Source of the DNA: JBMOGA01 sp049318625
GTDB lineage: Bacteria; Pseudomonadota; Alphaproteobacteria; Rhizobiales; Hyphomicrobiaceae
Assembly (NCBI GenBank): GCA_049318625.1
Contig: JBMOGA010000016.1
Span: forward strand, 1-64,000
Reading direction: 5' to 3'
Length of the DNA stretch: 64,000 nucleotides
The notes beneath the pieces are model-generated. The model was not told where the DNA came from and made no database searches. It worked only from the letters and a program-made list of their open reading frames with translations. Shown piece after piece: positions 43,326-53,884 of this stretch. The number at the start of each line of letters is the position of its first letter. Position 1 is the first letter of the stretch. Position numbers and translations under genes: made by a program.

Positions 43326-44366
43326 TCACTTCACGCCGAGCTTCTTCTGCAGGTTCGACGACGACGTCGTGTATTGGAACAGCAGCTTCTTGTCGGGGTA
43401 GATGTAGCGGTGGGCCTGCTGCGCCATCAGCGCCGCCTCGTGGAAGCCCGACAGGATCAGCTTCAGCTTGCCGGGGTACCAGTTGATGTCGCCGATGGCG
43501 AAGATCCGCGGTTCGCTGGTCTCGAATTTCTCCGTATCCACCGTGATCAGGTTCTCGTGGAGATTGAGCCCCCAATCGGCGACCGGTCCGAGCTTCATGG
43601 TGAGCCCGAAGAACGGCAGCATGGCCGTGCAGGCCAACTGAGACTCGCCGTCCTTGGTCTTGATGGTGACGCTCGTCAGCCGGCCGTCGGCGCCGTGCAG
43701 GCTGGTCACTTGCCCGATGACGAGATCGATTTTGCCGTCGGCGACCAGCCCACGCATCTGTTCGACGGAGTGGGGGGCGCCGCGGAACTCGTCGCGGCGG
43801 TGCAGGAGGGTCAGCCGCTTGGCGAGCGGCGCCAGGTTGAGGGTCCAGTCGAGGGCGCTGTCGCCGCCGCCAACCACCAGGATGTCCCGGCCGCGCAACT
43901 CCTCCATGCGGCGGACCGCGTAGAAGACCGAGGTGCCCTCGTAGCCCTCGATGCCGTCGAGGGGCGGGCGCTTGGGCGTGAACGAACCGCCGCCGGCGGC
44001 GATCACCACGACCTTGGCAATGAACGACTTGCCGCCGTCGGTGGTGAGGTCGAAGCGGCCGTCGGGGCGGCGCTGCAAGCTGTCTACGCGCTCGCCGAAG
44101 TGGAAAGTGGCGCCGAACGGCTTGATTTGCTCCAGCAGGCGGTCGGTCAGCTCCTGCCCGGTGACGATCGGCAGGGCCGGAATGTCGTAGATGGGCTTCT
44201 CAGGGTACAATTCGGCGCACTGGCCGCCCGGTTTGGGCAGGATATCGAGGACGTGCGCCTTGATGTCGACGAGACCCAATTCGAACACGGCGAACAGGCC
44301 GCAAGGGCCGGCGCCGACGATGACGGCATCGGTCTCGATGACGGGAAGAGCGGGGTCGTCTGACAC
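43326..44366 (-). CDS. Ferredoxin--NADP+ reductase, TrxR-like type
   Basis: A 346-residue flavoprotein. The FAD loop is VIVGAGPCGLFAVFELG (18-23 core), the NADPH loop is ILVVGGGDSALDW, and the C-terminal FAD-domain block is IFAIGDINWYPGKLKLI. It has no redox-active CxxC pair, which separates it from thioredoxin reductase and fits the bacterial TrxR-like FNR type. It begins with GTG after AAGGATTTTG. It follows the [2Fe-2S] ferredoxin gene by 55 bp on the same strand, so the two probably form an electron-transfer pair. Confidence 0.9.
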   Translation of the reverse strand: MSDDPALPVIETDAVIVGAGPCGLFAVFELGLVDIKAHVLDILPKPGGQCAELYPEKPIYDIPALPIVTGQELTDRLLEQIKPFGATFHFGERVDSLQRRPDGRFDLTTDGGKSFIAKVVVIAAGGGSFTPKRPPLDGIEGYEGTSVFYAVRRMEELRGRDILVVGGGDSALDWTLNLAPLAKRLTLLHRRDEFRGAPHSVEQMRGLVADGKIDLVIGQVTSLHGADGRLTSVTIKTKDGESQLACTAMLPFFGLTMKLGPVADWGLNLHENLITVDTEKFETSEPRIFAIGDINWYPGKLKLILSGFHEAALMAQQAHRYIYPDKKLLFQYTTSSSNLQKKLGVK

Positions 44367-44421
44367 GGGCGCAAAATCCTTGACTGGGCAGCCGCGGGCG
44401 GCGGGCGTCCGCCGCGCGGTC

Positions 44422-44742
44422 TCAGAACTGCTTGGCCGGGACCCGCAGGATCAGGCCGTCCAATGCCGCGGTCACGCGGATCTGGCAGGCGAGCCGGCTC
44501 GATTCACGGACGTCGAAGGCGAAATCGAGCATATCCTCCTCCATCTCCGCCGGCTTGCCGACTTTCTCGCGCCAGGCCTCGTCGACGTAGACGTGGCAGG
44601 TCGCGCAGGCGCAGGCGCCGCCGCATTCCGCCTCGATGCCCGGGATGAGGTTCATCTTCGCGGCTTCCATGACGGTGAGGCCGGGTTCGGCGGAGACGAT
44701 CTGCTCGGTGCCGTCGGGCTGGATGAATTTGATGCTGGCCAT
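44422..44742 (-). CDS. [2Fe-2S] ferredoxin, adrenodoxin type
   Basis: A 106-residue ferredoxin. The cluster ligands are Cys40, Cys46, Cys49 (ECGGACACATCH; an additional Cys44 is in between) and Cys86 in SSRLACQI. The spacing C-x5-C-x2-C is the adrenodoxin/ISC-type pattern. It would supply electrons for iron-sulfur assembly or oxygenases, reduced by the neighbouring reductase. Start chosen at MASIKFIQPDG; a longer frame upstream has no support. Confidence 0.92.
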   Translation of the reverse strand: MASIKFIQPDGTEQIVSAEPGLTVMEAAKMNLIPGIEAECGGACACATCHVYVDEAWREKVGKPAEMEEDMLDFAFDVRESSRLACQIRVTAALDGLILRVPAKQF

Positions 44743-44894
44743 CGCGTGGAGGGTCTCCGAGAGCGCCGGGTGAGCCGCATGCGCGCGCCGGGACGGCGCT
44801 GCGCCGTCGGCAAGGCGTGCCGCAGGCGGCACAGCTTGTTAGACAGCCGTGCGGTCGATTTCAAGCGCGCGGTGGCGGCCGGGCGGTCGACGCG

Positions 44895-45287
44895 TCAATC
44901 GGCCAGGGCGGCGAAGGCGCGCACGAAGTCGGTGGCGGCCTGCGTCTCGGCCTCGATTTCGACGACAAGGGCCGGGCGCTTGTCGTGAGGCGCATGCTCG
45001 GCGGTGGCCGCAATCGCGGCAAGCCGGGTGGCCCCGACCGAGCGGGCCGCACCCTTGAGTGTGTGGGTGGCGTACTTCCAGGACTCGGGGTTGGTGGGGT
45101 CGAGCAGCGCCAGGGTGATTGGCAGGTGGTCCGCGAACAAATTGAGAACTTCGACTTCCAGCGCGCGGTTGCCCAACGTGAAGCGGCCGAGAACATCGAG
45201 GTCGATGGCCGGCGTGCTGACCGGCTCGCTGGCCGGTGCGGGCGGCAGCGCGTGCCGGCTCGCTATGATTCGACGTGCCGCGTTCAT
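44895..45287 (-). CDS. Hpt phosphotransfer-domain protein, 130 aa
   Basis: The phosphorylatable His75 lies in THTLKGAARSVGATRL, the typical Hpt helix. It is preceded by a four-helix-bundle segment DVLGRFTLGNRALEVEVLNL and followed by LAAIAATAEHAP. It would accept a phosphate from a hybrid kinase or response regulator and pass it on. No kinase or receiver is adjacent. AGGAG lies eight bases before the ATG. It is divergent from the large coiled-coil gene. Confidence 0.88.
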   Translation of the reverse strand: MNAARRIIASRHALPPAPASEPVSTPAIDLDVLGRFTLGNRALEVEVLNLFADHLPITLALLDPTNPESWKYATHTLKGAARSVGATRLAAIAATAEHAPHDKRPALVVEIEAETQAATDFVRAFAALAD

Positions 45288-45567
45288 GCGAAGCACTCCT
45301 TGCGTTTCCCTCTTCTAGGAAGCGCGCGAAGGTGTGAACAGACGATTGAGCAAACCGGAAAAATTGATCGACGACCAATTTGTCGTTAATGCTTCGTGGA
45401 GCTGGCGTGCGCTCTTCGTTTCGCCGCAAAGCAATCCTACCCGACGTTGGGGGATGAGCTGGGGAAAAGGGGAGCTGCGGCAGGTCCGCGGCTCGACGCC
45501 GGGAGTTCGACCCAGCTACGCTTCGCAACAGTGGAGCGCTTCGGATCGCGCGGAGCACCGGGGGGAC

Positions 45568-48372
45568 ATGGCGCAGGAAAAGTCGAGACAGGGTGCGACA
45601 CCGCCAGAGCTGCCGAAGGCGGCTGGCGGCGGCGTGGCCGGTCCGCCGCCTCTGCCCCCGATGTCGCCGGCGAGCCGGGCGGCCGAGGCCGCCTCGCCGT
45701 CCGCGGCCGCTCTCGGCGCGCCGGGGCCGGATCAGCAGTCGGCGGGCGACGACGGTGACGACGGCGCCCGGCGGTCCGCCAAGCGGCGTCCCGCGGGGCC
45801 TTCGCGCCAGCGTATCGCGGCCAACGACGATGCGCCCTCGATCGGCGGTCTGATCTACGCGCTCAATCAAAAGCCCTCGAACACGCCGTTCGTGCGGGCG
45901 GCCATGGCCAGCGCGATCTGGGTCGCCGTCGGCGTTGTGCTGGCCGGCTACAGCTTCGGGCACGCCATCTACAACTTGGGCAGTGCCAGCGCGCTTCTGG
46001 CCCTGCCGGCGCTGCTGCCGACCCTGGCGGCGATCGGCTTGCCGCCGTTCCTGTTCTATTTCTTCGCCATGCTGGTGTGGCGCGCCGATGAGCTGAAGAT
46101 GCGCTCCTCCGCCATGACGGAAGTGGCAGTGCGGCTCGCGGAGCCGGATCGGATGGCCGAGCAGCAGATCACCTCGCTCGGGCAGGCGGTGCGCCGGCAG
46201 GTGTCGTTCATGAACGAGGCGGTCGAGCGGGCGCTGGGGCGGGCCGGCGAACTCGAAGCTCTTGTGCACAACGAAATCGCGCTGCTCGATCGCTCCTACG
46301 AGGACAACGAGCGGCGGATCCGCAATCTGATCCAGGAACTGTCCGGCGAGCGGATGGCGCTGGCGACCACCAGCGAGGGGATGCAGGAGACCTTGCGGGC
46401 CGTCGGCAGCGAGGTTCCGGCGCTGATCGACAAGCTGACGAACCAGCAGATCAAGCTGGCCAAGGTCATCGAGGGGGCGGGTGAGAACCTCACCCAGCTC
46501 GAAACGGCGATCGCCGCGCAAACCGGCAACATCGAGACGGCGCTCGGCTCGCGTACGGCCGAACTCAAAGCCGTCGTCGAGGACTACACGCTGTCTCTCG
46601 ACAGTGCGATCGGCAGTCGCACCGAGCAACTGCACGGGCTGTTGCAGGGGCACATCCAGATGGTCGGGCAGGCGCTGGACAGCGGCAGCCGTTCGATCGA
46701 CACCTCGATCACGGAGCGCACCCAGGGGCTCCAGGTCGTGTTCGAGGAGTATGCCAAGGCGCTCGATACGACGCTGGCGAACCGCGCCCAGGCCCTCGAC
46801 GTCCAGTTGATCGAGCGGACCAAGGCGCTGGATTCGGCCTTCAACGACCGGCTGCGGCTCTTCGACGAGTCGATTCTGCGGTCGACGAACGCGATCGACA
46901 GCGCGGTCGGCGACACCGCGCGGGCCTTGACGTCGGCGCTCGAGCACCATGCGAAGAGCATGAGCGAGACGATCGGGCGGCAAGCCGTCGAGATCGACGA
47001 GACGCTCATCAACGGCATCACCGCCGTCCGGCGCACCAGCGAGAACATCACCCGTCAGTCGCTCAAGGCGATCGAGGGTCTGGCCGGTCAGGCCGACATG
47101 CTGAAGAGCGTTTCGGAGAACCTGCTGTCGCAGATCAGCCAGGTGACCAACCGGTTCGAGACGCAGGGTCATACGATCATGCGGGCGGCGAACGCGCTGG
47201 AAAGCGCCAACTACAAGATCGACGCCACGCTGCAGCACCGGCAGTCGGAACTAGGCCGCACGCTGGAGCGGCTGTCCGGCAAGGCCGACGATCTCGGACG
47301 GGTGTTCGAGGGTTACTCGACCAACCTCGAGGGCTCGATCGGCGAGGCGGAGCGGCGCGCCCGCCAGCTCGCCGAGGATCTGACCCGTACGGCCGATCAG
47401 AAGTCGCGCCAGACTCTGGCCGAGATCGAGCAGCTCAAGATCGAGACGACCGGCCAGACCGATCGTGCGCTCGATGATTTGCGCAACAAGTTCACGAACG
47501 TGTCGCGCGAGGTCACCGAGCGGCTCGGTACGATGACCAGCCAGTTCGACGAGTCCTCCCAGGAGATGCGCGAGCGGGCCTCCCGCGCCGCGACGGATCT
47601 CGCCAACGAGCAGGCTCGGTTGCGCGATCAGATGTCCTCGCTGCCGGCCGCCACGCGTGAATCGACAGAGACCATGCGCCGGGCGCTGCAGGATCAGCTG
47701 CGCGCGCTCGAGCAACTGTCGAGCCTGACCAGCCGTGAGTCGGCGCGCCGCGACGTGGCGCCGCCCGCCCCGCGGGCGCTGCCGCCGCCGCCGCGCGAGG
47801 ACCGCAGCCAGGCGCTGAACTCGCTCACGTCGACGCTGGCGCAAGAGATGGCACAGCGTCAGCGCACCACCTCGGCGCCGACGAGCCCGCCGCCCGCGCA
47901 ACCGGCCCAGGCGGCGCCTGCGGAGGCCGCCGGCGATCCGCGCGACGGCTGGTCGCTGGGTGATCTGCTCAAGCGTGCCTCCCGCGAGGAGGAGGGTGGA
48001 GTTGCGGCTGCCAGAGTGCCCGCGGGTGCCACCAACGATACCGGCATGCTGGCCCTCGATGCGCTGAGCCGTTGCTTGGACCCGGCCACGGCGACCGCCA
48101 TCTGGAACCGGTTTCGGTCCGGGCAGCGCGGCTTCATGGTGCGCAGCATCTACTCCGAGGAAGGTCGCGGCCTGTTCGACGACGTGGCCCGGCGGTATCG
48201 AACGGAGACGACGTTCCAGCAGAACGTCAATCGCTACCTTCTCGAGTTCGAGGGGGCGCTGCGACAAGCGGAGGCGCGCGACCCGAGCGGTCAACTTGTG
48301 CAGGCGCAACTCGTCTCCGAGATGGGCCGCGCCTATCTGCTGCTGGCGCATGCGTCGGGCCGGCTGACCTGA
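45568..48372 (+). CDS. Large membrane coiled-coil protein (GPR/TipN-like)
   Basis: A 934-residue protein. The first about 110 residues are Pro/Ala-rich and disordered, followed by two hydrophobic segments (about 113-130 and 142-170). About 500 residues of amphipathic helical repeats follow (such as LDSAFNDRLRLFDESILRST and SALEHHAKSMSETIGRQAVE), of apolipoprotein/kinesin-like character. The C-terminal region has a small globular part (IWNRFRSGQRGFMVRSIYSE, then YLLLAHASGRLT). The layout resembles the growth-pole ring proteins of Rhizobiales and the TipN polarity factor of Caulobacter. A cell-pole or envelope scaffold is inferred. The start at 45568 has GGGGGGAC; an upstream in-frame start at 45334 would add 78 low-likelihood residues. 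Confidence 0.65.
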   Translation: MAQEKSRQGATPPELPKAAGGGVAGPPPLPPMSPASRAAEAASPSAAALGAPGPDQQSAGDDGDDGARRSAKRRPAGPSRQRIAANDDAPSIGGLIYALNQKPSNTPFVRAAMASAIWVAVGVVLAGYSFGHAIYNLGSASALLALPALLPTLAAIGLPPFLFYFFAMLVWRADELKMRSSAMTEVAVRLAEPDRMAEQQITSLGQAVRRQVSFMNEAVERALGRAGELEALVHNEIALLDRSYEDNERRIRNLIQELSGERMALATTSEGMQETLRAVGSEVPALIDKLTNQQIKLAKVIEGAGENLTQLETAIAAQTGNIETALGSRTAELKAVVEDYTLSLDSAIGSRTEQLHGLLQGHIQMVGQALDSGSRSIDTSITERTQGLQVVFEEYAKALDTTLANRAQALDVQLIERTKALDSAFNDRLRLFDESILRSTNAIDSAVGDTARALTSALEHHAKSMSETIGRQAVEIDETLINGITAVRRTSENITRQSLKAIEGLAGQADMLKSVSENLLSQISQVTNRFETQGHTIMRAANALESANYKIDATLQHRQSELGRTLERLSGKADDLGRVFEGYSTNLEGSIGEAERRARQLAEDLTRTADQKSRQTLAEIEQLKIETTGQTDRALDDLRNKFTNVSREVTERLGTMTSQFDESSQEMRERASRAATDLANEQARLRDQMSSLPAATRESTETMRRALQDQLRALEQLSSLTSRESARRDVAPPAPRALPPPPREDRSQALNSLTSTLAQEMAQRQRTTSAPTSPPPAQPAQAAPAEAAGDPRDGWSLGDLLKRASREEEGGVAAARVPAGATNDTGMLALDALSRCLDPATATAIWNRFRSGQRGFMVRSIYSEEGRGLFDDVARRYRTETTFQQNVNRYLLEFEGALRQAEARDPSGQLVQAQLVSEMGRAYLLLAHASGRLT

Positions 48373-48379
48373 CGGGGCA

Positions 48380-49354
48380 ATGTCTGACATCCGCATAGAG
48401 GCGCGCGTCGAAAGGTTCCCGATCGCGGGGACGTTCACGATCGCGCGCGGCTCCAAGCGGGAGGCCGTGGTGGTTGTCGCCGAGGCGACCGACGGGCAGT
48501 CGATCGGGCGGGGCGAGGCGGTGCCCTATGTGCGATACGGCGAGACTGTGGACGGCGTGCTCGACGAGATCCGGTGCGCGACCGCGACGGCCGATCCGGC
48601 GGCATGGACTGCCGTCATGAAGCCCGGGGCGGGCCGCAACGCGGTCGACTGCGCGCTGCTCGATCTGGCCGCCAAACAGCAGCGGACGAGCGTTGCGGCG
48701 CTGCTCGGCCTTGCGCCGGCTGATTCAGTGATGACCTGCTACACGCTCAGTCTCGACCGTCCCGAGGCGATGGCCGACCGGGCGGCCGCCGTACCCCGGT
48801 TGCCGATCCTGAAGCTGAAGCTCGGCGGCGATGGGGACGCGGCGCGGATGCGCGCGGTGCGGTCGGCGCGGCCCGGTGCGCGGCTGGTCGCCGATGCCAA
48901 CGAGGCGTGGCGGGTCGATATGCTGGACGCGCTCCTCGGCGTTGCGGCCGAGTGCCGGGTGGAACTGATCGAGCAGCCGCTGCCGGTCGGCGAGGACGGG
49001 GCGTTGCAGGCGCGGCCGCGTGCGGTGCCGATCTGCGCCGACGAGAGTTTCCACACCCGCGCCGACCTCGACCGGGTCGCGCCCTTGTACGATGCCGTCA
49101 ACATCAAGCTCGACAAGACCGGCGGGCTGACCGAGGCGCTGGTGACGTTGCGGGCGTGCCGGGAACGCGGGCTGGATGTGATGCTCGGCTGCATGGTCGG
49201 GACATCGCTGGCGATGGCGCCGGCGCTGCTGCTGGCCGGGGCGGCCCGCTGGGTCGACCTCGACGGTCCGCTGCTGCTGGCCGCGGACCGGCCGGGCGGC
49301 CTCGAGATCCGCGACGGGCTGATCCGGCCGCCGTGCCCGGGTCTTTGGGGGTAG
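48380..49354 (+). CDS. L-Ala-D/L-Glu (dipeptide) epimerase, enolase superfamily
   Basis: A 324-residue enolase-superfamily enzyme. The catalytic Lys pair is K145/K147 in LPILKLKLGG. Metal ligands are Asp172 in VADANEAW, Glu198 in LIEQPLP and Asp221 in CADESFH, with the second Lys in NIKLDKTGG. The short length and the GGLTEALVTLRACRERG and MLGCMVGTSLAMAPAL segments fit dipeptide epimerases that recycle murein peptides. It begins 7 bp after the coiled-coil gene, so the two may be co-transcribed. The exact dipeptide preference cannot be read. Confidence 0.88.
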   Translation: MSDIRIEARVERFPIAGTFTIARGSKREAVVVVAEATDGQSIGRGEAVPYVRYGETVDGVLDEIRCATATADPAAWTAVMKPGAGRNAVDCALLDLAAKQQRTSVAALLGLAPADSVMTCYTLSLDRPEAMADRAAAVPRLPILKLKLGGDGDAARMRAVRSARPGARLVADANEAWRVDMLDALLGVAAECRVELIEQPLPVGEDGALQARPRAVPICADESFHTRADLDRVAPLYDAVNIKLDKTGGLTEALVTLRACRERGLDVMLGCMVGTSLAMAPALLLAGAARWVDLDGPLLLAADRPGGLEIRDGLIRPPCPGLWG

Positions 49355-49458
49355 CGGTCTCGTGAGACACCCGACCGCTGGCGCGCCCGGGCCAATTTGT
49401 GTAGAAGCGCGGCTGATCCCATTCACTCTCCGGCTCGACCGGTCGTAACCGAGGCATC

Positions 49459-49851
49459 ATGGCCACCGTCGTTCTCGTCATTCATCTCATGATCGCGGCC
49501 GCGCTCGTCGGCATCGTCCTGCTGCAGAAGTCGGAGGGCGGGGCCCTCGGCATCGGTGGCGGCGGTGGCGGCGGCTTCTTGACGGGCCGGGGCACCGCCA
49601 ACGTGCTGACGCGGACCACCGCGGTGCTGGCGGCGGTGTTCTTCGTGACGAGCCTGATCCTGACGATCCTGGCCCCGGGCCGCAAGGATGGACCGTCGAT
49701 CTTCGACACGCCGTCGGCGACCACGGGCGCTCCGGCCGGCACGAAGAACCCCGACGGCACGCCGGCTCCGGCGGGACGCGGCGGCGTGCTCGACAAGCTC
49801 GAGGGTGGACAGAGCCGCGCGCCGCTGCCGGCCGTGCCGCAATCGAAGTAG
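49459..49851 (+). CDS. secG: Preprotein translocase subunit SecG
   Basis: A 130-residue protein. The first helix is VLVIHLMIAAALVGIVLLQKSEGGALGIG, the conserved SecG opening. A Gly-rich loop and FLTGRGTANVLTRTTAVLAAVFFVTSLILTIL follow. The C-terminal third is Pro/Gly-rich and divergent, as in many Alphaproteobacteria. It is part of the SecYEG channel in the inner membrane. It lies directly upstream of pyrG, an order common in Rhizobiales. Confidence 0.94.
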   Translation: MATVVLVIHLMIAAALVGIVLLQKSEGGALGIGGGGGGGFLTGRGTANVLTRTTAVLAAVFFVTSLILTILAPGRKDGPSIFDTPSATTGAPAGTKNPDGTPAPAGRGGVLDKLEGGQSRAPLPAVPQSK

Positions 49852-49868
49852 CCGCTGGGCGCGCCGGT

Positions 49869-49890
49869 CAACCCACGTAACAGTGGGTTG
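49869..49890. promoter_or_regulatory. Hairpin in the pyrG leader
   Basis: CAACCCAC at 49869-49876 pairs exactly with GTGGGTTG at 49883-49890 around a six-base loop, 53 bp ahead of the pyrG start. There is no T-run, so it is not a terminator. It may affect mRNA processing or pyrG expression between secG and pyrG. Confidence 0.45.
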
Positions 49891-49942
49891 TGGTGTTGCG
49901 CGCCTGTTCGAATCGCCAACGAACGGTTTATTCTGCAAGCCC

Positions 49943-51571
<1,629 letters not shown>

Positions 51572-51576
51572 GCGGT

Positions 51577-51606
51577 ATCGGCGGCCGTCGGCGCGCCGAT
51601 TTTTTC
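51577..51606 (+). terminator. Rho-independent terminator after pyrG
   Basis: ATCGGCG pairs with CGCCGAT (51577-51600, with a ten-base GC-rich loop), followed by TTTTTC at 51601-51606. It begins six bases beyond the pyrG stop codon. Confidence 0.7.
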
Positions 51607-51640
51607 TGATGTCGGACGAAACTGCGCGCGGCGGCGCCGT

Positions 51641-52048
51641 TCAGCCGTCGAGGCGCCAGCCGCCGTCGTCGTGGCGGCACGCGATGCCTTCGATCTGACG
51701 CGTCAGGCCGGGGGTCGAGAGCGCGACGACGACATGACGGCAGACGTTGCCGCTGGTGTCCTTGAACGACGACAGGGGGCGAATGACGTCGCCGAGCCGA
51801 CCCTGGGAGCGCCAGACGTAGGAGGAACCATCGGGGACACCGTTGAGACCCACGTGCAGCGCCATCAGGGCGGCGATCTTGTCTTCCGGGCGGAGGATGT
51901 CGCGCGGATCGGAGTCGCAGCACAAACTCGCGGTTTCAGCGGGTTCGTCGGCAAAGGCCAAATCGGAGGAGATGAGGGCGGTGGCGGAGAACGCCACGGC
52001 GGCGGCCAGCAGGGCAGCGCCGGTGACCAGCGAAGAATCGGTACTCAT
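51641..52048 (-). CDS. Exported protein with surface-antigen-like domain
   Basis: A 135-residue protein. A signal sequence (LVTGAALLAAAVAFSATALI, with likely cut near AFADE) is followed by a short Cys-containing stretch (ETASLCCDSD). The C-terminal GNVCRHVVVALSTPGLTRQI, then EGIACRHDDGGWRLDG, resembles the 17-kDa RT0821/Lpp0805 surface-antigen domain, with paired Cys that may form a disulfide. GAGGTCG precedes the ATG. Function unknown. It is divergent from pdxH. Confidence 0.72.
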   Translation of the reverse strand: MSTDSSLVTGAALLAAAVAFSATALISSDLAFADEPAETASLCCDSDPRDILRPEDKIAALMALHVGLNGVPDGSSYVWRSQGRLGDVIRPLSSFKDTSGNVCRHVVVALSTPGLTRQIEGIACRHDDGGWRLDG

Positions 52049-52169
52049 GGGACGACCTCGAACGCGACAAAACAGACGGAACATGCGACAGCGTTCCCGA
52101 TCATGACGGCGCATGGTTAAGATGCGGTTGTCGTGTGCATCAATCTGCGACAGCGCAGCGAGGAGCCCC

Positions 52170-52817
52170 GTGACGACCGAAACTCATGCCCCGGGCGCGG
52201 GCGCCGGCGATTTCACCGAGGCGGACGAGCCGTTCGCCCTGTTCGAGTCGTGGCTGGCTGAGGCGCACAAGTCGGAGCCGAACGATCCCAACGCCATGGC
52301 GTTGGCGACCGTCGATCCGAACGGCCTTCCCAACGTGCGGATGGTGCTGCTCAAGGGTGTCGACGGGGTCGAGCACGCGGCGCGGGGCTTCCTCTTCTAT
52401 ACGAACTACGAGAGTGCCAAGGGCCGCGAGTTGCTGGCGTCCGGAAAGGCTGCCGTCTGCTTCCACTGGAAGAGCCTGCGCCGGCAGGTGCGGGTGCGCG
52501 GCGGGATCGGCACGGTCACGGACGCGGAGGCGGACGAGTACTTCGCCAGCCGCCACCGGTCGAGCCGGATCGGCGCCTGGGCCTCGCAGCAGTCGCGACC
52601 GCTCGAAAGCCGCTTCGCGTTCGAGGCCGCACTGGCGAAGAGCACGGCGCGGTTCGGCATCGGGGATATTCCGCGTCCGCCCTATTGGTCGGGGTTCCGG
52701 ATCACGCCGCTGGAGATCGAGTTCTGGCACGACCGGCCGTTTCGCCTGCACGACCGGATCGTGTTCCGGCGTGCGGAGGCGCACGGCGCCTGGCACAAGG
52801 TGCGGCTCTATCCCTGA
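52170..52817 (+). CDS. pdxH: Pyridoxamine 5'-phosphate oxidase
   Basis: A 215-residue FMN enzyme. Motifs are AMALATVDPNGLPNVRMVLL and FYTNYESAKGRELLASGKAAVCFHW for FMN contact, SLRRQVRVRG, SRIGAWASQQSRPL, and the C-terminal PYWSGFRITPLEIEFW and RLHDRIVF typical of PdxH. It oxidises pyridoxamine or pyridoxine phosphate to pyridoxal phosphate. Start set at the GTG after GAGGAG, giving the usual family length; an ATG at 52113 would add 19 residues without homology. Confidence 0.94.
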   Translation: MTTETHAPGAGAGDFTEADEPFALFESWLAEAHKSEPNDPNAMALATVDPNGLPNVRMVLLKGVDGVEHAARGFLFYTNYESAKGRELLASGKAAVCFHWKSLRRQVRVRGGIGTVTDAEADEYFASRHRSSRIGAWASQQSRPLESRFAFEAALAKSTARFGIGDIPRPPYWSGFRITPLEIEFWHDRPFRLHDRIVFRRAEAHGAWHKVRLYP

Positions 52818-52973
52818 GGCCACAGCAGTGTGGCTGAAGCGCTGCGTTCGAACTCAATTTTCAACCCGTCTCAAGGCCTACGCAATTGTTGTCCACGACG
52901 CTCGGATTGTCGGCTGAGGCCGGGCGAGCGGGGATGCGGCAGGCCGGTACATCGGCTTCCTTGGAGAATGAGC

Positions 52974-53624
52974 ATGATCAAGGCGAAGGGTGCCCTGTTG
53001 GGAGCCATGACCGCGGGGGCGGCCGTGTTGACGTCGTTCGGTGCGCCGGTGGCGTCGGCGCAGGACATGGGTGACGTTCTGGTGCGCTGCCAGAACATCG
53101 ATACGGCGGCGAAGGCCCGGATCGAGCTGTGCTCGCAGTTGGTGGACAGCCGCTCGGCCGATGCGGAATTGCGGGCCGAGGCGCTGCTCAATCGGGGCGA
53201 TGCGCATGAGGACGCGGGCGACGACGAGGCGGCGCTCAAGGACTACTCGGCGGCCATTGCGCTCAATCCCGATTACCCGGCACCGTACGGGTATCGGGGA
53301 GCGCTGCACGAGCGGCTGGACCGGTTCGAGGAGGCGGTGAAGGATTTCACCGTGGTTCTGAGGGACCGTCCGGACGACCGGGACGTGCTGCATGCGCGGG
53401 CGCGGTCGTATCTGGTGCTCGGCAAGGCCGCTGAATCGGCGAAGGATTACGACGCGCTGGTGAAGCTGGACGGCAAGGATATCGAAGCGCTGCTCGGCCG
53501 CGGGGCTGCACGCGAGGAAATCGGCGACAAGGCCGGCGCGACGGCCGATTACAGGGCCGTGCTGGGGCTCGAGGCTGAGAATGCCGATGCCAAGCAAGGT
53601 CTCGACCGGCTCGGCAGCGGTTGA
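52974..53624 (+). CDS. Exported TPR-repeat protein, 216 aa
   Basis: The signal peptide is MIKAKGALLGAMTAGAAVLTSFG, cut after PVASA. The remainder holds about four to five tetratricopeptide repeats, for example EALLNRGDAHEDAGDDEAAL, then KDYSAAIALNPDYPAPY, and HARARSYLVLGKAAESAKDY. TPR repeats make a binding surface for other proteins, likely in the periplasm here. GGAG lies seven bases before the ATG, which is why I prefer 52974 over the ATG six bases earlier. Confidence 0.85.
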   Translation: MIKAKGALLGAMTAGAAVLTSFGAPVASAQDMGDVLVRCQNIDTAAKARIELCSQLVDSRSADAELRAEALLNRGDAHEDAGDDEAALKDYSAAIALNPDYPAPYGYRGALHERLDRFEEAVKDFTVVLRDRPDDRDVLHARARSYLVLGKAAESAKDYDALVKLDGKDIEALLGRGAAREEIGDKAGATADYRAVLGLEAENADAKQGLDRLGSG

Positions 53625-53826
53625 GGCTCGATCGGATACGGCGGATCAGCGTCCGCCGGCCTCCGTCCCGGGCGTGAAGGGCCCGCTGCTTCGAAGATGG
53701 GGAGTGCTGCCGGTCTCGAACGTTTCGGCGGGGGGGCTCGCGGCGCTCGGGCTTCGGTCTTCAGCGACCGCTTCGCGGTCTAAGCCGATGCGCGCCGGTC
53801 CCATTTAGACCGGTTGTGGCCTGCCC

Positions 53827-53859
53827 AAAAAGAAAAGGAAGCCGGCAGAGCCGGCTTCC
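53827..53859 (-). terminator. Rho-independent terminator, lysine-rich protein gene
   Basis: A ten-base-pair stem GGAAGCCGGC/GCCGGCTTCC with a three-base loop at 53837-53859. On the minus strand it is followed by TTTTCTTTTT. It lies 25 bp past the stop codon. Confidence 0.93.
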
Positions 53860-53884
53860 TCCCAAACTGCCAAGGCAGTTCAGC

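Noticed and set aside
44839..47238. 799-codon open frame on the minus strand
   Set aside because: Antisense to the coiled-coil gene and over the Hpt gene; repeated composition mirrors the coding strand.
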